DNA of 64,000 nucleotides from Campylorhamphus procurvoides (Eukaryota > Chordata > Aves > Passeriformes > Dendrocolaptidae). The notes beneath the pieces were generated by a model. It had not been told where the DNA came from and made no database searches. It saw nothing but the letters and a program-made list of their open reading frames with translations. The stretch's first letter is position 1. Each line of letters opens with the position of its first letter. Positions 38,303 to 49,625 of the stretch are shown here, piece by piece. The stretch is from positions 587,013 through 651,012 of the forward strand of contig WBMV01001245.1 of NCBI GenBank assembly GCA_013396655.1, written 5' to 3'. The translations under genes and the position numbers were made by a program.

Positions 38303-40122
38303 GGCAAAAGCAGCTGTTTAATGCAGGGATATATGTACCTGCAAGAGTAAACTGGATTTCCAAGTCCATGCCACTGTTGCACCACTATATTATAGTGCCA
38401 CACCTCTAGGCTTACTTATTGAAGACGGTTTCCATTAATGTAATGCTTGGTCCCAAAAGATGTGTTTTAAGAAGGAAATAATACTGTGTAGACTGAATAG
38501 CTTATACAAAATCTGGGAATATTTTATGCAGGCTACAGATTTCTGTTGTGACCATAGCTATGCTGACCTGTTACCCCAGAGTGTGGAATGCTGGTGGCTA
38601 TTCCTGTCATCAAGATGCAGAAGGAGTGGGGTTAAAATGAGACCTTTGCAAGCTCCTAGCAGTCTATAATGACAAATAGAACTTGTCTGGGACATGCTAT
38701 CAATAGTAAGACACCAGGTCTGGACAAAGATCAGTGGGGGATGTAAGTATTTCTGCAAAAGTACAAAGTATAAATGATGTTGAAACTATATATTTAAATA
38801 CACACAACAGCAACAAAGCAGAAGAGGCAAAATGAGCAAAACCAGTTAATTTACAGTCCAACAGCTTTCTTTGTAAGATCTTTCCTACATTCTGCATACT
38901 ACCTTGAGGTGCCTTATACAATTTACTCTGTGGTTATAAAGGACAAGGTCAAAGTTTTATCTGTTAAAAGAAAGACAAAGTCTTTGTCATCATTGCCAAT
39001 ACTCATATTTTCTCATATATTTCTCATTCCCACACTTTGCCACTTTCCTCAGTTGTGCTGGCATAGCTGTTTGTGCAGCAATGCCATAAGGCACTATGAA
39101 CCAGCTTATAAACAGACCTCATTTCTAGCAACACTTCCCAAAACTATGTTTTCTGAAGCTAATGATCTCCTCCATCTGATTCATCAGCAGCTGCACAAAC
39201 TGCTGTGTTGGAACATCTGAAGGGGTGATGCATTAACTGGTATAATTAAATGAGTATAATTGCCAAAGACATCATCTTTTGAAGTCACAACCTGCTTTCT
39301 ATGTGTATTTTAAAATTTTTCTCCTAAAAAACTGATTAGTATTTCTGCTTTGAGAACTATCTGAGAATTAGTGAATCGAAACAGAGAGGGTTCTACATAT
39401 ATGCAACAATCCTTTTACTGTCTTGTGTTGCTTTTCTAGAAAGTTCTGAGAAGACACAAGTCCTCTTGCAGCAGAAACCTAGGATATCTCTTCTGAAACA
39501 CGAATCCCCAAGGGATGCAATGTAGAATAAGTTTTGCAAGGTAAAAAAAAATAAAAAAAAATTTAGAGATTATTCCTGAATTAAATGCAGGGATGAAACA
39601 ATGTTTCCTGATTGTTCTGACCTCATTAAACCAAATGAGGAGCATAACACTGATTTGCAGTTTGTTCTGGTGCTCCTGTTCCCATCACCACTTAAGAACT
39701 ACTCTGCTAAGAAAATTTTAAGGAATAACTTTGAAATTATTGTTATATCTGTTACATATTTTGTCAGAAGAAAATCTCAACAGTATATTTGAACTATCCA
39801 CATATCAAAAACAAGCATTACCACAAGAAACTTTTTACTCACCCAAATGCTGATGTGATTCCAAATTGCTTGAAGCTATGGTGTTTCAGTCTTAGGCACA
39901 ATGAAAAGAAGCTTAATCACATGGTTTTTTTAGTTCAGCCATCTACTTACCCATGTACAGCAATGAGCACTTTATAGATCGTCTCTTAAAAGGCAGTTTT
40001 CTGTGGAGAGATCAAAACAAAATTATTCTTATGATTCTTAGGTAATTACAGAAAATACTTGGAACATCGCTTTTATGCCTACAGATTACATACAGAAAGC
40101 TCTGTATTTCAGATTTATGAAT

Positions 40123-40268
40123 ACCACAGAATCACAGAACATTCAGAGCTGGAAGAAACCCACAAGGATCATAGAGTCCAGCTCTTACATGAATGGCCCA
40201 TACAGGGAAGTGAACTCTTGACCTTGGTGTTATGAGCACCAGGGTTTAACCAACTGAGCTAATCTCAG
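40123..40268 (-). mobile_element. tRNA-Ile/CR1 chimeric SINE, TguSINE1-like
   Basis: Read on the minus strand, the element starts with a tRNA-like head and ends with a CR1 tail finishing in TCTGTGATTCTGTGG. The head (about 40268 down to 40195) follows tRNA-Ile order: a perfect A box TAGCTCAGTTGG, the anticodon arm GGTG-CTCATAA-CACC, AAGGTC, a worn B box around AGTTCACTTCC, and GGGCCA at the 3' end. The tail (about 40190 down to 40123) matches the 3' ends of the CR1 copies at 44002 and 62068. This structure fits TguSINE1, the passerine SINE moved by CR1 enzymes. It is about 146 bp and no target duplication is obvious, as expected for CR1-driven insertion. The family name is by recognition, not search. 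Confidence 0.88.
40195..40268 (-). pseudogene. tRNA-Ile-derived head of the SINE
   Basis: This is not a working tRNA gene. The A box (40250-40261) is intact, but the B box (about 40206-40216) has lost its central CGA. The anticodon triplet reads CAT where tRNA-Ile(AAT) has AAT, a single A-to-C change. The acceptor stem no longer pairs fully. Polymerase III promotion would be weak at best. Confidence 0.8.
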
Positions 40269-43200
40269 GCTCATGGATTTAGTTAGCCTCTCCCTTTAAA
40301 ATACTTGTTTGTTTATTGAAAGTCCTGCATGACAATTTTGGATGCTTTATTTTCTCTGTATTTTGATTGATAAGAAAATCAGTAACCAGTCTTTAATCAC
40401 TGAGATATCATGAAGAAGCACAGATTCTGGCCTGTGACAGCCCTGGGATTCACAGGCTGCCTCAAGGTGAAAATCCACTGGATATCACTGTCCCAGGTCT
40501 TAGTGGGGTTTAGGATTTTTCCTGTGGCCTCATCTAAAGCCACAGACAAAGACAAAGTCTTTCCCAATACGAAGACTGCAGGAAGAAAAGAATTCCCAAC
40601 TGAATGTCACATAATTTATGGAATAGTTTGTCACAATCCACTATGGAGTCCTATATCCTGTGAAAAAACCTTCAACATGGAATGTAGTTTAAGGCCAGTT
40701 CTGATTTTTTCAGCCTGATCATCAAGTCAGTGCTTTACAACAGTCCTTCCTAAGAGGTGGGAGAGAGGACATGGATGCTAAATACATACATATTACAGTG
40801 AATGGTCAACTAAAACCCACATGTAGCTCAGCTGTGCTCTATCTTGCTACTGAGCTGGGATTTCAAACAGGTCCATGGTTATGAAGTTGGAACTGGTGCT
40901 TCTGTGGTCCATTCTCTTAGTTCTGCTCAACAGAGGTCAAAATGTGGTGCAAGTTTAGTAATAATGCATGAAAGGGTGCAAGATGAAATATTAGTTTTTT
41001 TAAAAATGAAATTTACTTATGATGTAAAAGTATAATTAAGATACATTTGAGTATTAGCACAAGCCATGAATGGAAAAATCATGTGTGTAAAGAAAAGAAC
41101 TTGATGCATTTAATACCGGACTTAATTTTGCCACAAGAAGGCCCATTATTCCTTCAGCAAATGCTCTTGCCATTCCAGGAAGCCCACACCATTTTGCTGT
41201 TGTTATTTGCAGTTATTTGAAATAAACCATAACACTTACTAACAGTCAACAGACTACTAAGAAGTAACACTTAAATATCCGCCATATACTCTGTCTGATA
41301 CTTAATATTTCCTTTTAAAAGATTTCAGACATTAATTTGAACTTGTTAGGGTGTTAAAAACGTCATCTACGTGTAGAAAGAATGGTTTATTTCTAAATAT
41401 CCTTTATGGCAAAGAAAAGAATCTGCAAAAGAAAAACAAGCAGGATCTATCTCCTCTTTGACCTGGTTTATTAGGGCATTCACTTGGTAAAAATTTAATG
41501 CAAATAACAGTGGCTTCCTCTTGTTGACTGTCTGAGTCATTTTGCTTGATCAGCACTAATGTGATAAAAGGTAAGAGAAAGATTAAATGAAGATTAAATA
41601 AAGAGAAAGATTAAGGCAGCAAAGGAAAACTATCTGTAATACTACAGAGCAGCAAGGATGTATCAGGGATAGGATTTGCTTATTTCTTGAGCTTATTTAG
41701 GAGTGATGCAATCTTGGAAACAAAAACACATGAAGTTACACACGCTTCATTCCGCTACCATTACGTTACATTGCCACATGATGACTCCAAGTGGGAGATC
41801 ATTTTAAAGTGCAGGGAAGCAGGAAGAGATGAGGACCACCTTAACCAAGGCTTGCTGCAAAGCCTCAGGGCATGGGGATCTGTGGCTGAAGGGGCTGGGA
41901 TAGCAGGACAAGCTTGTGGACCCAAGAGAGGAGGCTGATGGCTTACTGTACATTTGTCTGGAAACCCAGAACTTCACAGTGCAACAGAAAGGAGAGCCAT
42001 GTTCCTCTGTGCACCAGGCTGGAATCTCACCCAAGAGGAGTCAGGTTAGAAAGGTCCACCCACATGCAGTCATGCAAACTTCATCTTGGAGGCAGTGATT
42101 TTTATAGGATGTCTGAAACTTGTCTGAAACTAGTTTCAAGTGCAGGATCATGCTTGCTCCACTTAAGGCTAATGGTCATTCACAGTAGCTAAATTTTTGC
42201 AAGTCTGAAATACTCACAATTTGTCTTTATACCAGGGGTGAACAGTGTTTAAATTTTGCTGTAGCAGGAAGACATACCCAGGTAGCAAGGGAGCTTTGGC
42301 ATGGAGGGACAAGAGGTATGTGGTGAGTTCAGAAGAGAAAAATGGTCTAGAAGGGATCAGTAGTACTATAGAGGCTGTCAAAAACTGAAGCCACTTCCCC
42401 TGCCCATGGCATCGTTCTGTCTGCATGCTAGTGCTTTTGCTTCTAAATTATAAAGTATACTAACATAATAAAATTACACTAGGACATGGAGGAAAATATT
42501 TTCCCAGATACAGAAAAAGTACTACACTTATCCAAAAAATCTGCTTGGATCTACCTAAACAAATATGAACATGTTCTATTTCAGGTGTTAAATACAAGTC
42601 TATCAGAACTTTGCAGACCAAGGCAAGACGCATGCCAAGGCACCAGGGTCAAATGATCTTGTGACAGAATCTGAGAAAAGCCTATGCACTAGAAACCCAT
42701 CCCCAGAGCCCAGGTGGCCTGAGAGCACTAACCATGCAGGAGCATATCCAGCCAAGAAAAGCTTTGCATACAGGAGAATGGGACAGAGAAAAGAGCAGAC
42801 TACTGCCTGCTTATGCAAGGAATGTGGTGAGAAAGGATGGGACTGTGAGACTGCTTTCACAGCTTAAGTTCCCTCACATCTCCTTTTCCCAGTGCAGCCC
42901 ATGTTCCTTCCAGGCTTCTATGTCTCCTGAGGTCCGTCCAGCCCCTGTAAATGATCCTACTGCCCAATTCCTTCCAGTTGCCTGACACTGCTTCCAGCCA
43001 CCACCCCCAGAGATCTGCCAGCCCCTCACCTTGGATGATGGCAGTGAAAATAGAAAGGTCAGATAGATTTTTGAATATTCATCACCTCTCTTCTTTATAA
43101 CATGGCTATTTTTGCTGAACCCAAACAGTGAGCACCTAATGATAGGGCCACCACTTCCCCATTCGTTTCTCCTTTGTGTTTCTCTTAATAAGAACATCAC

Positions 43201-44001
43201 ATCCTGCTCTGATTCCAGACCACAATACAAGGCCTATCTGTCAGAGAGCTCCATGGTGAGAAAAAAATACTGATATACTTTTAGTATTTCATTTGCATTT
43301 CCCAGCTGGCCATCCAACAACCATATGCCCTTGGTGCTAATTATTAAACCCCTGTATTCTTACAGTCCACCAGCAAATGCCATGGGACCTGAATAACAGA
43401 GCCAGTCACACAGCTCTAGCAAAACTTGGCAGGAATATTCAGCTGACTCGCTTGCTTGTGTTTTCCTTCTCTGCTTCCCTGCCCTGACTCCTCTTTTGTT
43501 AGTTTTGGAGGCATTCGTTGACATATGTGAACATGCCACAGAAATTGATACTGAAATTCCACAGGGTTCTGGAGGAGTTGGAAAGAACTCGCAGTGGTGC
43601 CAAGATGGGCAATATTGCCCAATCTCACTCTCTAATGCCAATTGCAGCAAAATAAAAAGTCAGCTCCGTACGAAGGATGAGGCTTGAGCCACAACCATCA
43701 TTCTCACTCCTTGCCAGTTCCACTGTCCAATCCACCCCCAACACTGAGTCATCAAATTGCCTTTTTCACTGCTGGCAACCAGGCCAGATGTAGGCAGGCA
43801 GCAACACCAGGATGTTGCAACATTTCCAGGTCTTCATACTTTACTCATCCAATCAGTGGAAAATGACAGGAATGAAGAGGCAATCATGTTTCCTTGTTGT
43901 TAAAAAACATTGTCATTTAAAGTGACAGATACAGAAAGCAGGTACTGGTACTACCTAGTGCTGAAAAAGGTTTTGAGGTTACTACAGTGATCTGGAGCAT
44001 T
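40269..44001. other. Unique DNA, no gene seen
   Basis: No coding gene or named repeat is recognised. GC-balanced patches lie at about 41810-42100 and 42600-43020, and several overlapping short frames there reflect composition. A short CKECGEK string in one frame near 42830 superficially resembles a zinc-finger linker, but no C2H2 unit follows. Confidence 0.5.
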
Positions 44002-44835
44002 TCACAGAATCACAGAATATGCCAAATTGGAAGGATCCCACAAGGATCATCAAGTCTAACTTCTGGCCTGCACAGGACCAACTCCAAGAGTCACACCATG
44101 TGCTCAAGAGTATCAAATGCTTTTTGGACTCTTTCAGGTTTGGTGCTGTGACTACTGTCCTGGGGAGCCTGTTCAGTGCCTGTTCGGTGCCCAGCCACCA
44201 TCTGGGTGAAGAACCTCTTTCTAATATCCAACCTAAACCTCTGCTGGCACAACTTCAGGCCATTGCTTTGTGTCCTGTCAGTGGTCAACACAGANCTTTT
44301 ATATTGTGGTGTCAAAACTGCACCCAGGACTCCAAGTGAGGCCACCCAAGTGCACAGCACAGCGGGACAATCCCCTCCCTGGCCCGGCTGGTGATGCTTT
44401 GCCTGATGCCCCCCAGGACAGGGCTGGCCCTCCTGGCTGCCAGGGCACTGCTGACTCGCGTTCAACTTGCCACCAACTAGGACCCCCAGGGCCCTTTCCA
44501 TGGTGCTGCTTTCCAGCATCTCATTCCCCAGTTTGCACATACATCACGGGTTGTCCATCCTAAGTGCAGAATCTGGCACTTCCCATGTTGAACTTCATAT
44601 GGTTGGTGATTGCCCAGCCCCCTAATTTGTCAAGGTCTCTCTGCAGGGCCTCCCTGCCTTTGAGGGAGTCAACAGCTCCTCCCAGTTTTGTGTCATCTGC
44701 AAACTTGCTTAATATCCCTTCCAGTCCTGCATCCAAGTCATTATGAAGAGCATAGGGCCCAAGATGGAGCCCTGTGGAACCCTGCTGGTGACAGGTCACC
44801 AGCCTGATGTCACTCCATTCATTATTTGTCAGTAG
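44002..44835 (-). mobile_element. CR1 LINE, 3' half, with internal deletion at a single N
   Basis: The plus strand begins with the reversed 3' terminus (CACAGAATCACAGAAT, about 44003-44018) and moves into ORF2 on the minus strand. A 79-codon minus frame (44560-44799) encodes FADDTKLGGAVDSLKGREALQRDLDKLGGWA, the CR1 reverse-transcriptase FADD region. A second minus frame (44091-44540) continues with LGNEMLESSTMERALGVLV and LNASQQCP. At N 44295 the 3' UTR block (...CAGTGGTCAACACAGA) joins directly to the TTTTATATTGTGGTGTCAAA block. In the 2699-3555 copy the equivalent points are about 190 bp apart, so that segment is missing. The element is 5'-truncated. Its 3' end belongs to the same subfamily as the SINE tail at 40123. 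Confidence 0.96.
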
Positions 44836-47800
44836 GAGGAAAAGTAACTAGCCAAAATAACAAAACAGCAAAGCAGGAAGAAAGTCACTGCCCCAAGCCT
44901 CCTCTTAATTTAGTTGACAGAATGGTTTCCACTGGTTTCAATAAGAGGAATGTTATTACAACAGGTATGAAATGTCTAAAACATCCTTAGATCTCACCAA
45001 AAAATAAGGAGATTCACATTATTGATGAACCAGAATAAATCTGGAATCATGACACACAGAGAGCAGAAAGTTTAAAGCATTTCCATTTTGTGCCTGCAAA
45101 GTGAAGCATGAGAGCAGCCCAGGAGCTAGCAAATCTCCCTGACATGATGGAGACAGCATGAGGGAGCGCTGTTCAGCTTGGCAGCACAAAATTACCCTTG
45201 CAGCACACTGTACTCGCCCAGCGCACTGCAAGGCACAAAAGGAGAGCAAGTGCTTTGGTCCTCTTCTTTCCTGGCAAGAGCAGGACACAGATATTATCCC
45301 AAGAGATATGTCTCACAGCAGGGTGAGGTACCAGTTTAGCATGATACCGACGCAACAGAGGTAACCAAGAAGTTATAGCTGGAATGCTGGCTGTATGCTC
45401 TCAAATCAGGAATAAATCCACAGATGTCCACATGGAACATCATCATTTAATCATGTATTTGTGCTAGAAGACCCAAGCTTCAAGTTCCCTGCACTTTCTT
45501 TCATTCACCTGTACCAGTGTAACTTAACAATGAAGAAATACACCTACTGAAAGACTTAGATATTTTATTAAGGAAGATATCATTAGTATTTTGTTCTAAC
45601 ATTGAAAAAAATTTGCAGTGATTTTTTAGTCATTTCCTCTCCAAGATGGCAGTTTGCACCTTTTTTGCTGCTATTTATGTTTGAAGATTCTGCAAATAAG
45701 TTTTACCTTTCTGTACAGAACCCTTAAGAATTCATAAACTGCTAACATTTTAATTAATTATCAGAAGAATAAATAATCACTTGCTATAGATGTTATTTTG
45801 ACAGAGTAAAAAGATTTTTATAAAATCCTTTTGCTGCCATGAAAAGGATTCTGTGGCTCAGCCAAAGGAGTGCAGGACAAGGATATTTATCTTACTTCAT
45901 TTGATGTTATTCAACCACATCATTATGCTGGCTGCTGAAAAATAACAAGGAATGTCTTAAGAGAGTTGGCACAACATGCCCTGTAGGCAGTGTTCTTCCT
46001 CCTGTCTACTGGAAAGAATCCCTGTTTAAATATTTAGATGAACAAATCCTGTATTATTAACAGCTGTACTTATGCTAGCCACAAGAGAGAAGGAAAGAAG
46101 GGGGAAGAGATAGAGATGGATAGGAAGAAAAAAAGAAAAGAAAAAAAAGGGTAAAAAGAGTAAAATTTTTAAAATAAAACTAAGAAACAATAAAAAACAA
46201 AAGTGAAAAGAGGATTGAGGTTGCTTCAGATTACCCAAATGTATTGTATTTGTTTCACATTTTACAGTGCTTTTCACTGACTTGATGTAGAAACTGACAA
46301 CTTGAAATACCTTTAGGACAAATAATTCACATCTCAGTAGAAGTAATTTAAAAATAGGAGAGAAATTATTCAAGATCTGAGAAAAACAACACTGATGCCT
46401 CAAACAGCAACACGATTACAGTAATATGTGACTATATCAGGTTTTGGGTCTATACCTGGAAGGCAGAAAATGCTGACAGTGATGTGCTCACGTGAGAATT
46501 TGTATAATCTAATTGATCTCCTTGTATTTCCCCATTTGTAAAATGAAAATAATTATACTTGTCTCCTTTCAAATATCATTTTGTATTTTAAAGATGAAGA
46601 CTTTATGCCTGATTCCAAGGGGACCATGGCTTCTTCTCAGCAGCCTTAATAAAAATACAATTTTCATAAGGGCAGAAATTGCAGGAGATTTTATGAAAAT
46701 CACTGGCTAAAAGAAACAGAGTTGATTCACACTGCAATTGTGGCCCAAAATGTTTCTATTAGTACTGTCAAGAAATAAACCCTTTCCAGCCTTATCTGTA
46801 GTTGAACAAATTTTTGGTATATCTGTAAGCACAATACACTTCATTGAAATTCATTTTGTTTGTTCTCAATCATACAACACCAAATGATGATCATCTATAT
46901 GAAATGTGAAATGATACAACATTGAGATGGCTTTTTGTTCTGTTCTTGAGAGAATGATACACATATAATAAAGGAGATAAAGAGTTAAAGCAGAATGGAC
47001 TCTAAAGGCTAGTGTTTGTTTACATTTCTGTGCAACTCTCCAACCAGTATGGTTTCATAACTACTTTCTTATAAATGCCCTAAGTCCTGTTGGATTTATC
47101 TGTTATGTCCTGCTATTAACCTAAATTGTGACTGCCTTCCTAATTTTCTTTCATAAACTTTTTTTTTTTTACTGCTCATAGTTAAGGGCAACATGGCTGA
47201 AGGCAGCTGCTTACACAAGTGATGCAAGAACACAAATGTTTTGCAGGCTTGGACCCTTGTTTAGCTGGTAGTGGTGTCAGAATTGATATCCACGATGGAC
47301 TGGGATGTCTGCAAGGACAGAGTGTTTGCAGAGACTCAGGATACTCTGATATGCTGAGCTCCCACAGTGCACTCATACCAACCAGTGAGAGCAAAGCTGC
47401 TTTGGTTACATCTCAGTTCCTTCATCAGCTCTCCATTTGAAGGAGCATTTGTCTCCCCATACTAGAGAAAGCTTAAGGAGGCCACAGACACTTTGCTGAG
47501 GTTGGCCTTAGAAAATCTGCCTCAGGCAGCCACCTGGAACAAAAATCCCATTAACTAATGAAGCCTACTTATAAAGCTGTAGCATGCACTGGCAGAACAA
47601 TTGTAAATAAGCTCTTCAAATACTTGTTAACATCACAGAAAGACACACCACAGCATTTCTATAAAAAGGAAATTTAAAATTTACTCTTGTCAGTAATGGT
47701 GTGTTGTATGAGATACCAAGCAGACATTGACTTAACAGGAGTGATTAAATATCAAAGTTTATAGATATAAAAAATAAATATTGGTGCAGGATGAAGTCTA

Positions 47801-49479
47801 GGTTAATATTTACCTCAAGGGAGAATGAATTTTGGTGACTGACAAAATTTCAAGTTAGCCAAGGAGTCTAACACCTCCCAGGTTAGTGGTATTAATCCAG
47901 AACCCATCTGTGAATTAAATGCAGTTGTAGCAGTTAGAAAAAAAATTCATGTTAGTCTCTTTCCTCAAAACAATAACCTGATATCATAGGTATAATTTTT
48001 AAAGACTTTTATAATCATTGATCCTGTAGTAGTTATCAATAAATAAAAAGTGACAATGTGGAAGTAGGTCTACTAGAGTGTGACATGACTGAAAAATCAA
48101 TGCAACAAAATTGCTTTTTACATTTTGACATGGCAGCCAAAATGAAGTTATATAAGTTCATTTGTAACCCAAATTAAATAAACAGTTTGAATAAGCATTA
48201 GCTGTAATGGTCACAGTTTTAGAAATCAATAAGTAACTTCTGAAGAGATTATAAACAAGAAAACTTGCCTTGAATTTTGAATCCCTGATTCTGCCTCGAG
48301 AATAATCCCATAAAACTCATGAAAAACACTGTAGAATTCTAATTTTAAAGAGTTCTCCATATGAATTTTCCATCTCATCACTAGTGATAATTTTTCTTGC
48401 ATATAGTATTAATCTAGATATCTTGCCCAATCTGATTAGCTATTTTGTTACTACAATCCCATATGAATGATTTCAATAGAAATAAACCAGCAAGACAATG
48501 GAAAAATGACACTGCAAATGAAGCAAGCTCATCTCTTTTCTGAAGCTTGCTTTTTCTGCCAGAGATGTTCTGCAGGTCATATGACCTAAAATCGAATTTC
48601 ACAAAAGAAAAAAAAAAAAAAACAAAAAAACACTTTGAATGTCCTTTCAAGACTTTCTCAGAAGCAAGGATTTCCCATCATCAATAATACATCAGGTTCT
48701 TGTGCAAAGGGCAGCCACGGAGGATTCTTGCAACATCAAAAACAAATCCATCCTTGAGGGATCTTTAAAGCATTTCAAAATATGTTCTCATCAAAACAAG
48801 CAGCTCACACATGGTAGAAACATTTTATTGTCACTTCTCAGCCAGTAGACATTTCTGTGTGTAAATGATTTCTTACTGTTATCCTACTACCTGAATGTTA
48901 TGGTGTTCTTCTCAGTTCCTGAAAAGATGAAAAAGAGGGTTTATTATGTCCCTTTCTTTACATGTGAGACTGATAACTTGGTAAAGGTTTTGCAATCGCT
49001 TTTTCAAGGACAAACAAGGAAGAAAAAACATCCAAATTCATATCATCAACGTGTATGGAGGACTTTGACACCAAACTGCTTTGCCCAATGTAACCTCAAA
49101 AGGCACAGCATAAGAATGAGAAAAACATAGTTTGGAAAATATATGATGTTGGTGTTGGCAATGAGTACTGCTGAACTGCAGAGAAACACAGGATGCTTCT
49201 GCTGTTTCCTTTTTGCAGAATACATTTGCTTTTGGAAGGGTTCTTTTAAAGCATTTTCTGCAAATATAAACTGCCTTGTGTAAATTGATTCTTTACTAAC
49301 TTGATCACTTGTTATAAATAATTTATGTTTGCCCAATCAGGAATAATTGTGAAACTCAAGCTGCAAGCAATAGTGAAAGAGATTGTTTTTCTTTTTAAAA
49401 TCACAAAAGTTGAAGTAGTATGTATGGTACAAAGAGATTCAGGCATATTGGCACATGCATTCATGTACCTTTTAAATAA
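44836..49479. other. Unique AT-rich DNA, no gene seen
   Basis: No gene or interspersed repeat is recognised. Low-complexity patches include a purine-rich tract (46083-46160), a T run (47160-47170) and an A run (48608-48622). The minus-strand frame at 46026-46403 runs through the purine tract and is composition-driven. Confidence 0.5.
46083..46160. repeat. Purine-rich low-complexity tract
   Basis: The plus strand is nearly all A and G for about 78 bp, with a few T interruptions. No repeat unit is fixed. Confidence 0.85.
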
Positions 49480-49625
49480 TGTTTATTTATCCTAACAGAC
49501 AATAGAGCTGAATTATTCTAAGCTGAATTCAGAATTCATGCTTTTACTTAGTGGAAACCCACATAATTGATCCAGAAGTCATTAATTATATTTTGCTAAT
49601 GACAATGCTAATTGCAAGGAATAAG
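49480..49625. other. Homeodomain-site-rich AT block, possible conserved noncoding element
   Basis: The block holds a cluster of ATTA/TAAT cores (ATAATTGA, CATTAATTATA, GCTAATGACA, GCTAATTGCA) plus a near-palindromic AGCTGAATTCAGAATTCA. Such clustering is common in vertebrate conserved noncoding enhancers. Conservation cannot be judged from one sequence, so this is only a hint. Confidence 0.2.

Larger units (their letters stand above)
35836..40122. other. Unique DNA, no gene seen; one 147-codon frame
   Basis: No gene is supported. The plus-strand frame 36397-36840 (147 codons) is among the longest outside repeats, and its local composition is a little less AT-rich. It shows no signal peptide, membrane segment or known motif, and chance frames of this size are expected in 64 kb. 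Simple repeats at 37196-37216 and 38266-38302 are listed separately. Confidence 0.5.

Noticed and set aside
42780..42866. CKECGEK string suggesting a zinc-finger protein
   Set aside because: No paired histidines or repeated 28-residue unit follow; an overlapping frame is equally open.
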